Source of the DNA: an uncultured Aquimarina sp.
Lineage (GTDB): Bacteria > Bacteroidota > Bacteroidia > Flavobacteriales > Flavobacteriaceae
Length of the DNA: 64,000 bases
Assembly (NCBI GenBank): GCA_947498815.1
Contig: CANMLU010000004.1
Span: 248,001 to 312,000 of the forward strand
Direction: 5' to 3'
The notes beneath the pieces are model-generated. The model searched no databases and was not told where the DNA came from. It was given only the letters and a program-made list of their open reading frames with translations. Shown here piece after piece: positions 27,355 through 35,563 of the stretch. The position numbers and the translations under genes were made by a program. Position 1 is the first letter of the stretch, and each line of letters starts with the position of its first letter.

Positions 27355-27837
27355 CTAGGCGAATTCGATTAGTAATTGTCCTTTATCTACCGCATCACCT
27401 TTGGAGGCCGTAATAGATTTAATAATTCCATCCCTGGGAGAAAGGATTACATTTTCCATTTTCATGGCTTCAAGAATTAATAATGGGTCATCTTCTTTGA
27501 CTTCCTGGTCTACCTTTACATGAATATCTAATAATAACCCTGGCATTGGAGCCTTGATTGCATTTACTTGCTTTGAAGAGCCTATAGAGAACCCCATAGC
27601 AGCGATTTGCATATCCAAAGCATTCGCAATAGAAACCTGATACGTATTATTGTTTACTTTGACAGCATATTTTTTGTTGTTGAAATCAGACAAGGCGACT
27701 TCGGTATGATACGATTTACTATTTTGAAGTAAGTGATATTGATGATCTGAAATTTCCTCGGCATTAACTTTGGAAATATCTTCATCAGTAAGGTCAAACG
27801 TTGAAGTTTTATTTACCGTTACTTTATATGTACTCAT
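27355..27837 (-). CDS. Biotin carboxyl carrier protein of the acyl-CoA carboxylase
   Basis: The protein is 160 residues. The C-terminal biotinyl domain (about 90-160) has the modified lysine in LEAMKMENVI and the mirror motif KAPMPGLLLDIHVK. The N-terminal half is a poorly conserved spacer of about 85 residues with beta strands. It is first in the carboxylase operon. Between it and the upstream exonuclease gene lies an exact 11-bp tandem repeat that may be a control site. Confidence 0.9.
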   Translation of the reverse strand: MSTYKVTVNKTSTFDLTDEDISKVNAEEISDHQYHLLQNSKSYHTEVALSDFNNKKYAVKVNNNTYQVSIANALDMQIAAMGFSIGSSKQVNAIKAPMPGLLLDIHVKVDQEVKEDDPLLILEAMKMENVILSPRDGIIKSITASKGDAVDKGQLLIEFA

Positions 27838-27899
27838 GCGAAAAGATTTTATGAATGATGTAAATATAAGTATTAAAAAGAACCATTTCTTAGAGGAAA

Positions 27900-27921
27900 T
27901 GTGAATTTCTTGTGAATTTCT
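27900..27921. promoter_or_regulatory. Exact 11-bp tandem repeat upstream of the carboxylase operon
   Basis: TGTGAATTTCT occurs at 27900-27910 and again at 27911-27921, a repeat of one helical turn. It lies 63 bases before the BCCP start and 8 bases beyond the exonuclease stop. This is an arrangement expected for a dimeric regulator-binding site, perhaps for acyl-CoA carboxylase control. Chance is possible. Confidence 0.4.
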
Positions 27922-27929
27922 TAAGTATC

Positions 27930-28598
27930 TTATAATAACCCTTGGCGGTTAGAATTGAAAAACAAATCTTTGAGTTTAATTTGTCTAGTGTTGCGCAATG
28001 TTCCAATAATTTTTAAAAAAATTATAGCGGTAATATATGCATCACCAGAAGCAGTATGTCTATCGTGTTTTTTAATATTAAACAGTGCACTTAAGTTATC
28101 AAGAGAAAACTGCTTGGTTTTGTCAAAGCATAAAGGAGTTTTTTTAAATAGGGTCCCTGTATCCAATATTTTGTTTTTAAGCTTTGGGAGGCCCATTCTA
28201 GCTAAACTTTGATTGATCATCGCAACATCAAATGCTGCATGATGTGCTACCAAAATTGCATCTTTGATATATTCCAGAAACAAAATCAGCCCTTCGTTTT
28301 CATTGAGTTTGGTTGCGCTATCTTTTTCTAGAATACCATGTATTTTCACAGTTTCTGCATTGAATGTATTTTGTTTTAGGTATACCTCCAATGAATCTCC
28401 GACATCAATTATATTTCCCGTTAGTGCAATGGCTCCAATAGACAAAATTCTATCTTCTTTTATATTAAGGCCGGTTGTTTCGGTATCAAAAACAACAAAA
28501 CGAGTAGTCTCAAGAGTGCTTTGTTTTTTATTTTTGAAAAGATCTTGATAGGTATTCCAAAAAGGAGGATATTTTTTATGTGTCGACCAATTGAACAT
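27930..28598 (-). CDS. DEDDh 3'-5' exonuclease (DnaQ-like)
   Basis: This 222-residue protein has the exonuclease motifs FVVFDTETTGLN (Exo I, Asp and Glu), HHAAFDVAMIN (Exo II) and DRHTASGDAYITA (Exo III with the His). It resembles stand-alone PolC/DnaQ-type exonucleases. Its gene starts one base after the stop of the cNMP/CBS/DUF294 gene, so the two are one transcript. From general knowledge, this pair recurs next to acs/symporter genes in proteobacteria. Its physiological substrate there is unknown. Confidence 0.87.
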   Translation of the reverse strand: MFNWSTHKKYPPFWNTYQDLFKNKKQSTLETTRFVVFDTETTGLNIKEDRILSIGAIALTGNIIDVGDSLEVYLKQNTFNAETVKIHGILEKDSATKLNENEGLILFLEYIKDAILVAHHAAFDVAMINQSLARMGLPKLKNKILDTGTLFKKTPLCFDKTKQFSLDNLSALFNIKKHDRHTASGDAYITAIIFLKIIGTLRNTRQIKLKDLFFNSNRQGLL

Positions 28599-28599
28599 A

Positions 28600-30513
28600 C
28601 TATAATAGCTGAGATAAGTTAAAACGTACTTGTATGAGTTCTTGAATACTCTTTATAGGTTTAAAACATCCTTTTAGTTTTAAACGATCAGCTTTGCTCA
28701 GAGATTTTAGATCAATAAACCTACCAGAATTTTTATCACGCAATCCTTGTTGGGTTCTAAAACGAAGTAAAATTTTAAAAGCGTTACTACAGGAGTGATA
28801 GAGATCTTTATTTTGAGGTTCTACTTCGGCCAGTTTTTCAAAGCGGGCGATCGTATTATTTTGATCTTTAAACTGATGTGAAAGTATAAGCAACCTGGCA
28901 GCATCAACCAATGGCATTAATGCTCTAGCTTTGATATCAAATTGATCTTTGTGTGCTCCGCTATGTTCTACCAAGAATTGTCTAAAAAAACTAAGTGGAG
29001 GTGGGTTTTTTAAAGCGTTGATTCCGAGGTAGTTTAAGAATATTTCGTGGGTGTTTATGGATTGAAAAATACTTTGAGACATTTTATCAACCAGTTTTTT
29101 ATCACCATACACCAAATCATAATCAAAAAAGATGGTACATAACATAATCTTATCCTCATCGGGTTTTGTAATCCAATTTTCGAATTGTTTTTTCCATTCA
29201 CTAAGTGATAAACACCATCTAGGGTTGCTAGCCATCATATCTGCAGGACAATATTCGTAACCTATAACATTGAGTTTTTGAGTAATATTTTTTGATAAGG
29301 TTATAAAGTAATTTTTGGTTGTAATATGGTCTTCCTGAGGAACGTTTTCAAAAACTAGTGCATTATCTTGATCTGTTAGTAATAATTGTTCTTTTCTTCC
29401 TTGACTTCCCAATGCAAGCCAACCAAACGGAACGGGTGGAGGGGCATCCATTTTTTCAAGGGCAAGAACAATTGCTTTTTGAGTGATCGCGTTTGTTATC
29501 GCAGATATAATTCTTGAAATGTAATGGACAGGTATATTTTGTTCAATATAGCCTTGCAAAAGTTGTTGAGCTTTGTTTCTGATATGTTTTAAGGCAACGG
29601 CGGTTTTGGCACGTTTTACTTCTTTAATTAATACAGAAGGGTTGTTTCCATGAATGACTATGATATCATGTTCTGATAGGATCCCTACCAATTTTGAGTT
29701 CGGTGTACCATCTTTGGTTATACACAAATGTGTGATCCTATTTTGTAACATGGCAATTTGGGCTTCTGCTATTGAGATTTTTTCGGGATACGTGATAACA
29801 GGCGAAGACATAATGGATTGTACATTGTCTGCAATAGAAAACTTACCGGTTGCGATTTTGATACGCAAATCTTTGTCTGTAATAATGCCCAGAGGTCTTT
29901 CTTCTCTTGTTATGATAATAGATCCCACTCTCTTGGTAGTCATAACATTTGCAGCTTCTTTTATGGACATTTCTGGATTACAGGTAACAGGGTTTTTTGA
30001 AAATTGGGCAGATTGAACTTCGGTAAAGTGAGATTCATTTTTTTGAATGCTTCCTCCAGAGTCTAATAAAACTTTTTTGTTTTCATTGGAATATGGATTT
30101 CTAGTGTTGGAAGCAAAACTAGCGAGTAGAAATTTATTTGCTTCGGCATTGGTATTTATAATTTTTTCGAGTAATTCTGAAGAAATACTGTATAAAATAC
30201 TTTCTTCGATCGATTTTGCACTAAGAATATAGTGCCCCTTTCTGATAAGTGCCCGCAAACCAAAAATGTCTCCTTCGTCGCACTCATCAACCAATGTACC
30301 GTCATTTTCTCGGAAAATGCCCACTGCACCATCTTTTACTACATAAAAATGATCATGAACTTCCTCGTTGGTTTTAAATACATAATTGTCTTTTTGCAGG
30401 TATACGACTTTAATATTTTGGGATATCATGAAGAGTTGATCTTCTGTTAATGCATGAAATGGAGGGAAGTCCTTCAGAAAGTCAAAAATTCTTTGAGCAA
30501 TGGTGTTTTTCAT
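28600..30513 (-). CDS. cNMP-binding, CBS-pair, DUF294 nucleotidyltransferase-like signalling protein
   Basis: The ATG at 30513 gives 637 residues; a longer start at 30561 adds 16 unsupported residues. In order there is a cyclic-nucleotide-binding domain (about 5-115, HDHFYVVKDGAVGIF), two CBS motifs (about 165-290, NVMTTKRVGSIIITREE), a GlnD-like nucleotidyltransferase (about 320-450, GSQGRKEQLLLTDQDNAL with the G-S and D-x-D motif) and a DUF294 C-terminal helical domain. It probably senses adenylates and modifies a partner protein. It is co-transcribed with the exonuclease gene and is functionally linked by family habit to acetate uptake. Confidence 0.86.
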   Translation of the reverse strand: MKNTIAQRIFDFLKDFPPFHALTEDQLFMISQNIKVVYLQKDNYVFKTNEEVHDHFYVVKDGAVGIFRENDGTLVDECDEGDIFGLRALIRKGHYILSAKSIEESILYSISSELLEKIINTNAEANKFLLASFASNTRNPYSNENKKVLLDSGGSIQKNESHFTEVQSAQFSKNPVTCNPEMSIKEAANVMTTKRVGSIIITREERPLGIITDKDLRIKIATGKFSIADNVQSIMSSPVITYPEKISIAEAQIAMLQNRITHLCITKDGTPNSKLVGILSEHDIIVIHGNNPSVLIKEVKRAKTAVALKHIRNKAQQLLQGYIEQNIPVHYISRIISAITNAITQKAIVLALEKMDAPPPVPFGWLALGSQGRKEQLLLTDQDNALVFENVPQEDHITTKNYFITLSKNITQKLNVIGYEYCPADMMASNPRWCLSLSEWKKQFENWITKPDEDKIMLCTIFFDYDLVYGDKKLVDKMSQSIFQSINTHEIFLNYLGINALKNPPPLSFFRQFLVEHSGAHKDQFDIKARALMPLVDAARLLILSHQFKDQNNTIARFEKLAEVEPQNKDLYHSCSNAFKILLRFRTQQGLRDKNSGRFIDLKSLSKADRLKLKGCFKPIKSIQELIQVRFNLSQLL

Positions 30514-30611
30514 GATTACAAAATATTCAAAATGAGTTTTTTGTACTATGAGATTTATCACGTTTCTTTATAATTGATATATTTACGTACTTAATATGTG
30601 TTTTTTTGTCC

Positions 30612-31211
30612 ATGTCATTTATTGAAGGCTATGCAATTGGGTTAGGTATGATCATTTTTGTGGGCCCGGTTTTCTTTTTATTGCTTAATAGCAGTTTCCA
30701 ATCGGGCACTGCAGCTGGTGCTGCCGTAGCACTAGGTATTATTGTAAGTGATATTGTTTGTGTGGGCTTGTGTTACTATGGGCTTTCGTCGTTTATTAAT
30801 CTTGAAGACAACCAATTTTGGGTAGGAGTGATTGGTAGTATAATTGTATTTATTTTGGGAGTTAATTATCTGATTAAAAAAGCCAAAATCACTACAGAAG
30901 TTTCAATTAATACAAGAGGGCTTCAGACGTTCTTTATAAAAGGCTTTAGTGTTAATTTTTTTAACCCTTTTGTTTTTGTCGTTTGGATAGGGATTTTTAA
31001 TTATGGACAACAACAATATCCGGAAACTCAATCGTTAAGTGTTTTTCTTACAGCCGTATTATTAGGGATACTTACTACCGATTTATTAAAGGTTTTTTTG
31101 TCAGGGAAGGTAAAAAGATTCATTTCGGTACAACGCCTTACCACTTTTTTTAGAATCACGGGAATCATCTTAATTCTTTTCTCTATTAGATTGCTTTATT
31201 TGGTTTGGTAA
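30612..31211 (+). CDS. LysE-family membrane transporter
   Basis: This 199-residue protein starts at the ATG at 30612; a TTG at 30606 would add two residues. The N-terminal motif IGLGMIIFVGPVFFLLLNSS and the six-helix layout, with NFFNPFVFVVWIGIFNY after helix 3, match LysE/RhtB amino-acid exporters. It probably exports an amino acid or related metabolite. It is divergent from the CBS/DUF294 gene across a 98-base region. Confidence 0.85.
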   Translation: MSFIEGYAIGLGMIIFVGPVFFLLLNSSFQSGTAAGAAVALGIIVSDIVCVGLCYYGLSSFINLEDNQFWVGVIGSIIVFILGVNYLIKKAKITTEVSINTRGLQTFFIKGFSVNFFNPFVFVVWIGIFNYGQQQYPETQSLSVFLTAVLLGILTTDLLKVFLSGKVKRFISVQRLTTFFRITGIILILFSIRLLYLVW

Positions 31212-31267
31212 AATCGATAAAAATGATTTTACCTATATTTGAGAAACAACTTTTAATACTAATCAAT

Positions 31268-31768
31268 ATGGAATTTAATTTTTTGATTGCAGCACTTGCT
31301 GCTTTAATCCCTATGATTTTAGGTTTTATTTGGTATAATCCAAAGGTTTTTGGAACCGCTTGGATGAATGCCTGTGGATTCACTGAAGAAGATTTAAAAG
31401 GAGGTAACATGGCCATGATTTTTATCTTGAGTTACATCTTTAGTTTTTTCCTTGCTTCGATGCTTTCTGGAATCGTGATACATCAATATGGGTTTTTCTC
31501 AAGTCTTATGAGTGAACCGGGTCTAGCTGAAGCAGGTACCGAGGTGCATCAATACGCACAAGATTATATGGAAAAATATGGTAATAACTTTAGAACTTTT
31601 AAACATGGTGCTTTACATGGAACTATTACAGGTTTATTCTTAGTATTACCTGTTTTAGGGACCAATGCATTGTTTGAAAGAAAAGGATTTAAATATATTG
31701 CTGTTAATGTAGGATACTGGACGGTATGTCTTGCTCTTATGGGTGGGGTTATCTGTCAATTTGCATAA
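31268..31768 (+). CDS. DUF1761 family membrane protein
   Basis: The 166-residue protein starts at the ATG at 31268; earlier in-frame starts would run into the LysE stop region. It shows the DUF1761 pattern: helix 1 ending in LIPMILGFIWYNPKVFG, a motif AWMNACGFTEEDLKGGNM, and three further helices (ALHGTITGLFLVLP, YIAVNVGYWTVCLALMGGVI). Its function is unknown. It follows the LysE gene by 56 bases and ends at a two-way terminator. Confidence 0.8.
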   Translation: MEFNFLIAALAALIPMILGFIWYNPKVFGTAWMNACGFTEEDLKGGNMAMIFILSYIFSFFLASMLSGIVIHQYGFFSSLMSEPGLAEAGTEVHQYAQDYMEKYGNNFRTFKHGALHGTITGLFLVLPVLGTNALFERKGFKYIAVNVGYWTVCLALMGGVICQFA

Positions 31769-31786
31769 ATACAGGTACAAAAACAG

Positions 31787-31818
31787 AAAAAGGGTCTGAA
31801 CATTCAGACCCTTTTTTT
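31787..31818. terminator. Bidirectional intrinsic terminator
   Basis: AGGGTCTGAA (31791-31800) and TTCAGACCCT (31803-31812) form a perfect 10-bp stem, with A residues before it and T residues after it to 31818. It can therefore terminate the plus-strand DUF1761 gene and the minus-strand hydrolase gene that ends at 31817. Confidence 0.9.
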
Positions 31819-32830
31819 ATGATTTATTTCCTAATACTCGAGTAAATAACTTTTTAAGCAGAGGAGAAGCTTCACCCATATCACGTTCTCTCTCTTTTGC
31901 CTTTAATTCTCCATTATCATCATAGTATAATTCATAGCTAAAAACAAATCGTTTTGCTTGATCACCTATACCTAGTGTTCCGAATCGTAGGTCGTTAAAA
32001 TATATACTATCATCAATTTTTTCAATGGTATACCAGCCCTCAGATAACTTAACAAGTCTCGGGATAAGAGGTTCTTCTTTCATTTTACCCAATAAATGAT
32101 GATTTTTTGGAAATTCTACAAAGTCAATTACTTCATCCTCATCAAGAAAAGAATAATACCCTATCAAAAAAGAATCATTGGTCTCAACATTAGCAGTCCA
32201 TAAAATGCTGTTGAGTGGCGTAGGGCGAGTTTGAATTTCATTATATTGGATATGCTGATTTTCTAGATTTGTCCAAAAACTAAATTTAGCGCTTTGTTGC
32301 AACACCAAAGTGACAAGCATATATAAACTACTGATGTATAAGCCGAGATTATTATATGTTCTCCTTTTTGGATGTGTTCTTTTGTAGAACATTGCTATGA
32401 TTAAAAAAATCAAAAAAGGAATGGTGTATAATGGATCTACTACAAAAATATTATTAATAGCTACTTTATAATCAAAAGGCCAGAATAGTTGAGTTCCCCA
32501 TGTGGTAAAAGCATCAAGAATCGGATGTGTAAATAAGCAAAGAAACATAAGCCTGGACCAATCTTTCCAGTCTGCTTCTTGATTTTTATATATTTTTGAG
32601 ATGAGCCATCCAAATATGGGAGCGGCCAGAATACTAAATAAAATAGAGTGAGAAAACCCTCGATGTAATTCATTTGCGGTAACATTATCAACAAAGAGTT
32701 TCGATAATACGTCCAAGTCTGGGATTGTTCCTGCGATGGCACCCCATAACATGGCTTTGTTCCCTACTTTTTTTCCAAGAGTAGCTTCTCCAACAGCGGC
32801 ACCTAATACAATTTGGGTTAATGAATCCAT
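31817..32830 (-). CDS. YdjM-like inner-membrane metal-dependent hydrolase
   Basis: This 337-residue protein begins with MDSLTQIVLGAAVGEATLG and continues with AGTIPDLD and HRGFSHSILF, the conserved histidine/aspartate set of the YdjM/DUF457 family. Four to five transmembrane helices lie in the first 170 residues, and a soluble beta domain fills the rest. The family is described as membrane-bound metal-dependent hydrolases, some LexA-regulated; the substrate is unknown. It is encoded 6 bases after the GNAT/FemAB-like gene. Confidence 0.85.
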   Translation of the reverse strand: MDSLTQIVLGAAVGEATLGKKVGNKAMLWGAIAGTIPDLDVLSKLFVDNVTANELHRGFSHSILFSILAAPIFGWLISKIYKNQEADWKDWSRLMFLCLFTHPILDAFTTWGTQLFWPFDYKVAINNIFVVDPLYTIPFLIFLIIAMFYKRTHPKRRTYNNLGLYISSLYMLVTLVLQQSAKFSFWTNLENQHIQYNEIQTRPTPLNSILWTANVETNDSFLIGYYSFLDEDEVIDFVEFPKNHHLLGKMKEEPLIPRLVKLSEGWYTIEKIDDSIYFNDLRFGTLGIGDQAKRFVFSYELYYDDNGELKAKERERDMGEASPLLKKLFTRVLGNKS

Positions 32831-32836
32831 AGTTGT

Positions 32837-34027
32837 TTAATCTAATTGAAGTTTGAAAGGATTTCGAACTTCATACTCGCTAGGCGAAATAAGCTCTACC
32901 AATGGTTTTAATAAAGTGTTAGAAATCGAATTGCCATGACGGACATATAATTTCATTTCGATAGGTTTAGCCCCAACACAGCTTTTTATAATCTCTGCAG
33001 TTCTTCCTAATCTAAGTTCTTTTATATTTTTTGATATGGCTAGATCTACATAGTCATACAACATTTTTTGATAAATACTATATTCCTTATTATAATTGTA
33101 ATCAATCCCGATATGATTAGCTTCAACAGCATCATCCAAAACAAAGGCGGTAGTGAACCCCACTAGTTTTTCTTTAAGAAAGTATCCCTTAAAAATAAAT
33201 GATTCGCCAAGGGTTTGTTTCAGATTTTTAAAAGTAACGGCATTTAATTTTCCAATCTTAAAATCTGCTTTTTCAATTACCGATAAATACAATTCATTAA
33301 TTTCACTTTGGAAAGTATCTATATCAGAAGGAGTAAAGTCCTGTACTACTAGTGCTGCTGATTTTTTGAAAACTTTTTTCGTTCTAGTTCTAAATTTTGT
33401 TCGCATACTTGCCAAATAATCATCAAATGTGTTCCACTGCGGAAGAATACTCAATACCATATTGACATCTATTTTAAACTCTCTGAAATCATGTTCTTTA
33501 ATATTATCGCTATTATCAAAGGAATGTGGCCAGAATTCTTTTAGTAATATAAATGATGGCTTATCAGAATTCTCTGATTTTCTTATTTCTCGCAATGCAT
33601 CGGATAAACTCTCAAAAGCTTGTTCTGCTGTAATTCTATCAGAATCATATATAAAACCATGTTCGCCACAAGAAAATAAATTACCACATACCAAAACTTT
33701 GACATCTAGGTTTTTAAACAGAGTGTTTTTTATCGTATCACTCACTCTGCAAGGGAATTCTTGAAATTTTAATTGTGCAGAATTAAATTTGATGAGTTGT
33801 GTGGCTGCAAGCCCAATTGGAGTTTCTTTATCATAAAATAGGATATACCTAAATTTCATGGTTTCAGAAAGCGTGTCTTCTAATGTTTTTAAGTACTCCA
33901 GCGAAAGGAAAATGTTTTCTTTTGGATTCGCCAAATTCCAATCTTTTGATGGGATATCTTTGGTATGATTGTAAAATTCATATCTCAATGATACTCCTTT
34001 GTATTTATTTCTTATTTTTTCGAGCAT
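32837..34027 (-). CDS. GNAT/FemAB-like acyltransferase of unknown substrate
   Basis: The 396-residue protein has a two-domain layout typical of BioF2/FemAB-like acetyltransferases. Weak strands occur at residues about 60-180. The motif TKFRTRTKKVFKKS lies at about 210, and the C-terminal GNAT core runs from GESFIFKGYFLKEKLVGFTTAF to GIDYNYNKEYSIYQKMLYDYVDLAISK. It may transfer an acyl or aminoacyl group to an envelope or amino substrate. It forms a two-gene operon with the YdjM-like gene. Confidence 0.6.
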   Translation of the reverse strand: MLEKIRNKYKGVSLRYEFYNHTKDIPSKDWNLANPKENIFLSLEYLKTLEDTLSETMKFRYILFYDKETPIGLAATQLIKFNSAQLKFQEFPCRVSDTIKNTLFKNLDVKVLVCGNLFSCGEHGFIYDSDRITAEQAFESLSDALREIRKSENSDKPSFILLKEFWPHSFDNSDNIKEHDFREFKIDVNMVLSILPQWNTFDDYLASMRTKFRTRTKKVFKKSAALVVQDFTPSDIDTFQSEINELYLSVIEKADFKIGKLNAVTFKNLKQTLGESFIFKGYFLKEKLVGFTTAFVLDDAVEANHIGIDYNYNKEYSIYQKMLYDYVDLAISKNIKELRLGRTAEIIKSCVGAKPIEMKLYVRHGNSISNTLLKPLVELISPSEYEVRNPFKLQLD

Positions 34028-34087
34028 AAATCCCTTACCAATATTTCAGATGGTTTACAATCTGAGTTCTTCCAAAATTACATTTAT

Positions 34088-34119
34088 TTTTGATAGTCTA
34101 TATTAAAAGACTATCAAAA
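34088..34119. promoter_or_regulatory. Perfect 12-bp inverted repeat in a divergent promoter region
   Basis: TTTTGATAGTCT (34088-34099) and AGACTATCAAAA (34108-34119) are exact reverse complements around an 8-base loop. The site lies between the divergent starts at 34027 and 34310, so it terminates no known transcript. An operator shared by the two directions is the simplest reading. Confidence 0.45.
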
Positions 34120-34247
34120 CTATATTTTGTAACATGTTATCACATCTTTTTTATGAATTATTCTAGATGTAGCCCTTAAAATGTTATGCATGTATATACA
34201 TTTTACCGTAAAATATATGTTTTTAAACGAAACTATTTCATAAAGTT

Positions 34248-34255
34248 TAGTTTTG
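34248..34255 (+). promoter_or_regulatory. Exact -7 box for the first receiver gene
   Basis: TAGTTTTG matches TAnnTTTG exactly. Transcription would start near 34262, which excludes the earlier in-frame start at 34253 and supports the ATG at 34310. No convincing TTG is seen at -33. Confidence 0.5.
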
Positions 34256-34309
34256 CTATGGAAAATTGAAATAAGTTTATTTTCTTTAGAGGGTAATTGG
34301 AATCGTCAT

Positions 34310-34714
34310 ATGAGTAAATTGGTAAATTGTGTCTTGTTAATAGATGACGACAAGGCGACAAATTTCTTTAATGAAAGAGTTGTTACCAAACATGAAGACT
34401 TTGAACAGGTAAATACCGTTCAGAGCGGCATGGCAGCTCTTGAATATCTTAATGCTGTAGAGAACAATACGGCTACTAAACCCGACCTTATTTTTTTGGA
34501 CATCAATATGCCGGCAATGAATGGGTGGGAGTTTTTGATCGAATTTTCGAAATTGGATCAAGAAGTAACGAAAGGAATAAAGGTAATCTTACTTTCTACT
34601 TCCTCTAATCCCGATGATGTGCGGGCGTCGGCAAAAAATCACTCTGTTGACGACTTTATTAACAAACCTTTGTCTTTAGATTTATTAAATAATGTACTAG
34701 ATAATCATTTTTGA
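34310..34714 (+). CDS. Single-domain response regulator (Rcp1-like receiver)
   Basis: The protein is 134 residues from the ATG at 34310. It is a complete receiver: acidic cluster IDDDKAT, phosphoacceptor Asp64 in FLDINMPAMNGWEFL, Ser/Thr in LLSTSS and Lys-Pro in FINKPLS. The MNGWEFL form is typical of receivers that pair with phytochrome-like kinases having an FAYIASHDLQEPL phosphorylation site, as the kinase at 38236 does. There is no output domain. It is first in the sensory cluster that continues through the TonB-dependent receptor. Confidence 0.85.
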   Translation: MSKLVNCVLLIDDDKATNFFNERVVTKHEDFEQVNTVQSGMAALEYLNAVENNTATKPDLIFLDINMPAMNGWEFLIEFSKLDQEVTKGIKVILLSTSSNPDDVRASAKNHSVDDFINKPLSLDLLNNVLDNHF

Positions 34715-34825
34715 ACGTTTATATAGTGAACGGGAAAATAATTTTATTGGAATTAAATAAGAGATATGTTTTTTGACGTGTTTTTTTGTATTTCGTCGTA
34801 AAATCAATTCGATTTATTTCCTTTT

Positions 34826-34854
34826 TTGATTTATAGCTTAATTATTTAGGTTTT
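34826..34854 (+). promoter_or_regulatory. Possible promoter for the second receiver gene
   Basis: TTG (34826-34828), an 18-base spacer and TAGGTTTT (34847-34854) resemble the -33/-7 pair. The same TAGGTTTT form recurs at 35443 before the TonB receptor, hinting at common control. The leader to the ATG at 34971 would be about 110 bases. Confidence 0.3.
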
Positions 34855-34970
34855 TTTGTTTTGAGATTACTGAATAACAAATTTCGGCGGATTTCATCAT
34901 GAAATATGGATATATTTTAATGAATGAATTCAATTACCGAGTATTTTGTGTAACCCCTTATTCTGAACAA

Positions 34971-35396
34971 ATGAAGAAATTAAACAAGTTTCTGTTGATT
35001 GATGACAGTAGAGCCACTAATTTTTTTAATAAGACTATTATTGAAAAAGTTGATTGTGTTGAAGAAGTAGTCGTTTTAGAAAACGGAAAAGAAGCTTTGG
35101 ATTATATTAAATCTGGAGTAGTTCCAGAAATAATATTCTTGGACATTAATATGCCAATTATGAATGGTTGGGAATTTATTTCGGAGTATCAAAAATTAGA
35201 AGATAAGTACAAAGACTCAATTATAATCTTAATGCTTGGTGTGGAGTTGAATAAACAGGAAATGGAACTTGCAGAGAGCTTTCCCGAAATAAAAGGATTT
35301 CAAGAAAAAATGTTAACTAAAGAAGCGGTTTGTAAACTGATAACCAAATACTTTGAGGGCGTAAATTCGACAGTTTGTATCGAACATTGTAATTAG
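34971..35396 (+). CDS. Degenerate single-domain receiver
   Basis: This 141-residue paralogue of the previous receiver (FLLIDDSRATNFFN against VLLIDDDKATNFFN) keeps the acidic residues and Asp58 in FLDINMPIMNGWEF. The conserved Ser/Thr strand has become IIILMLGVEL, and the Lys-Pro motif has become FQEKMLTKE. Phosphorylation may still occur, but the usual switch residues are missing. It may act as a phosphate sink or a signal-blind binding partner. The ATG at 34971 is preferred, since upstream starts (34899) add 24 unaligned residues. Confidence 0.78.
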   Translation: MKKLNKFLLIDDSRATNFFNKTIIEKVDCVEEVVVLENGKEALDYIKSGVVPEIIFLDINMPIMNGWEFISEYQKLEDKYKDSIIILMLGVELNKQEMELAESFPEIKGFQEKMLTKEAVCKLITKYFEGVNSTVCIEHCN

Positions 35397-35418
35397 GACG
35401 ATTATTACAATAAAATAT

Positions 35419-35450
35419 TTGTAATTTGTGAAAATAATATGTTAGGTTTT
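35419..35450 (+). promoter_or_regulatory. Possible promoter for the TonB receptor/kinase operon
   Basis: TTG (35419-35421), a 21-base spacer and TAGGTTTT (35443-35450) fit a Bacteroidota promoter loosely. It repeats the -7 form seen before the second receiver. Confidence 0.3.
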
Positions 35451-35563
35451 GATTTGCCCCTAGAAACACAATGATTAAAACTTAAATAAGTAAACTCATT
35501 AAGACCACGTCAAAAAATATACTACAAATATCTTTAGTATGGTATAAAACATATCTTACTATA

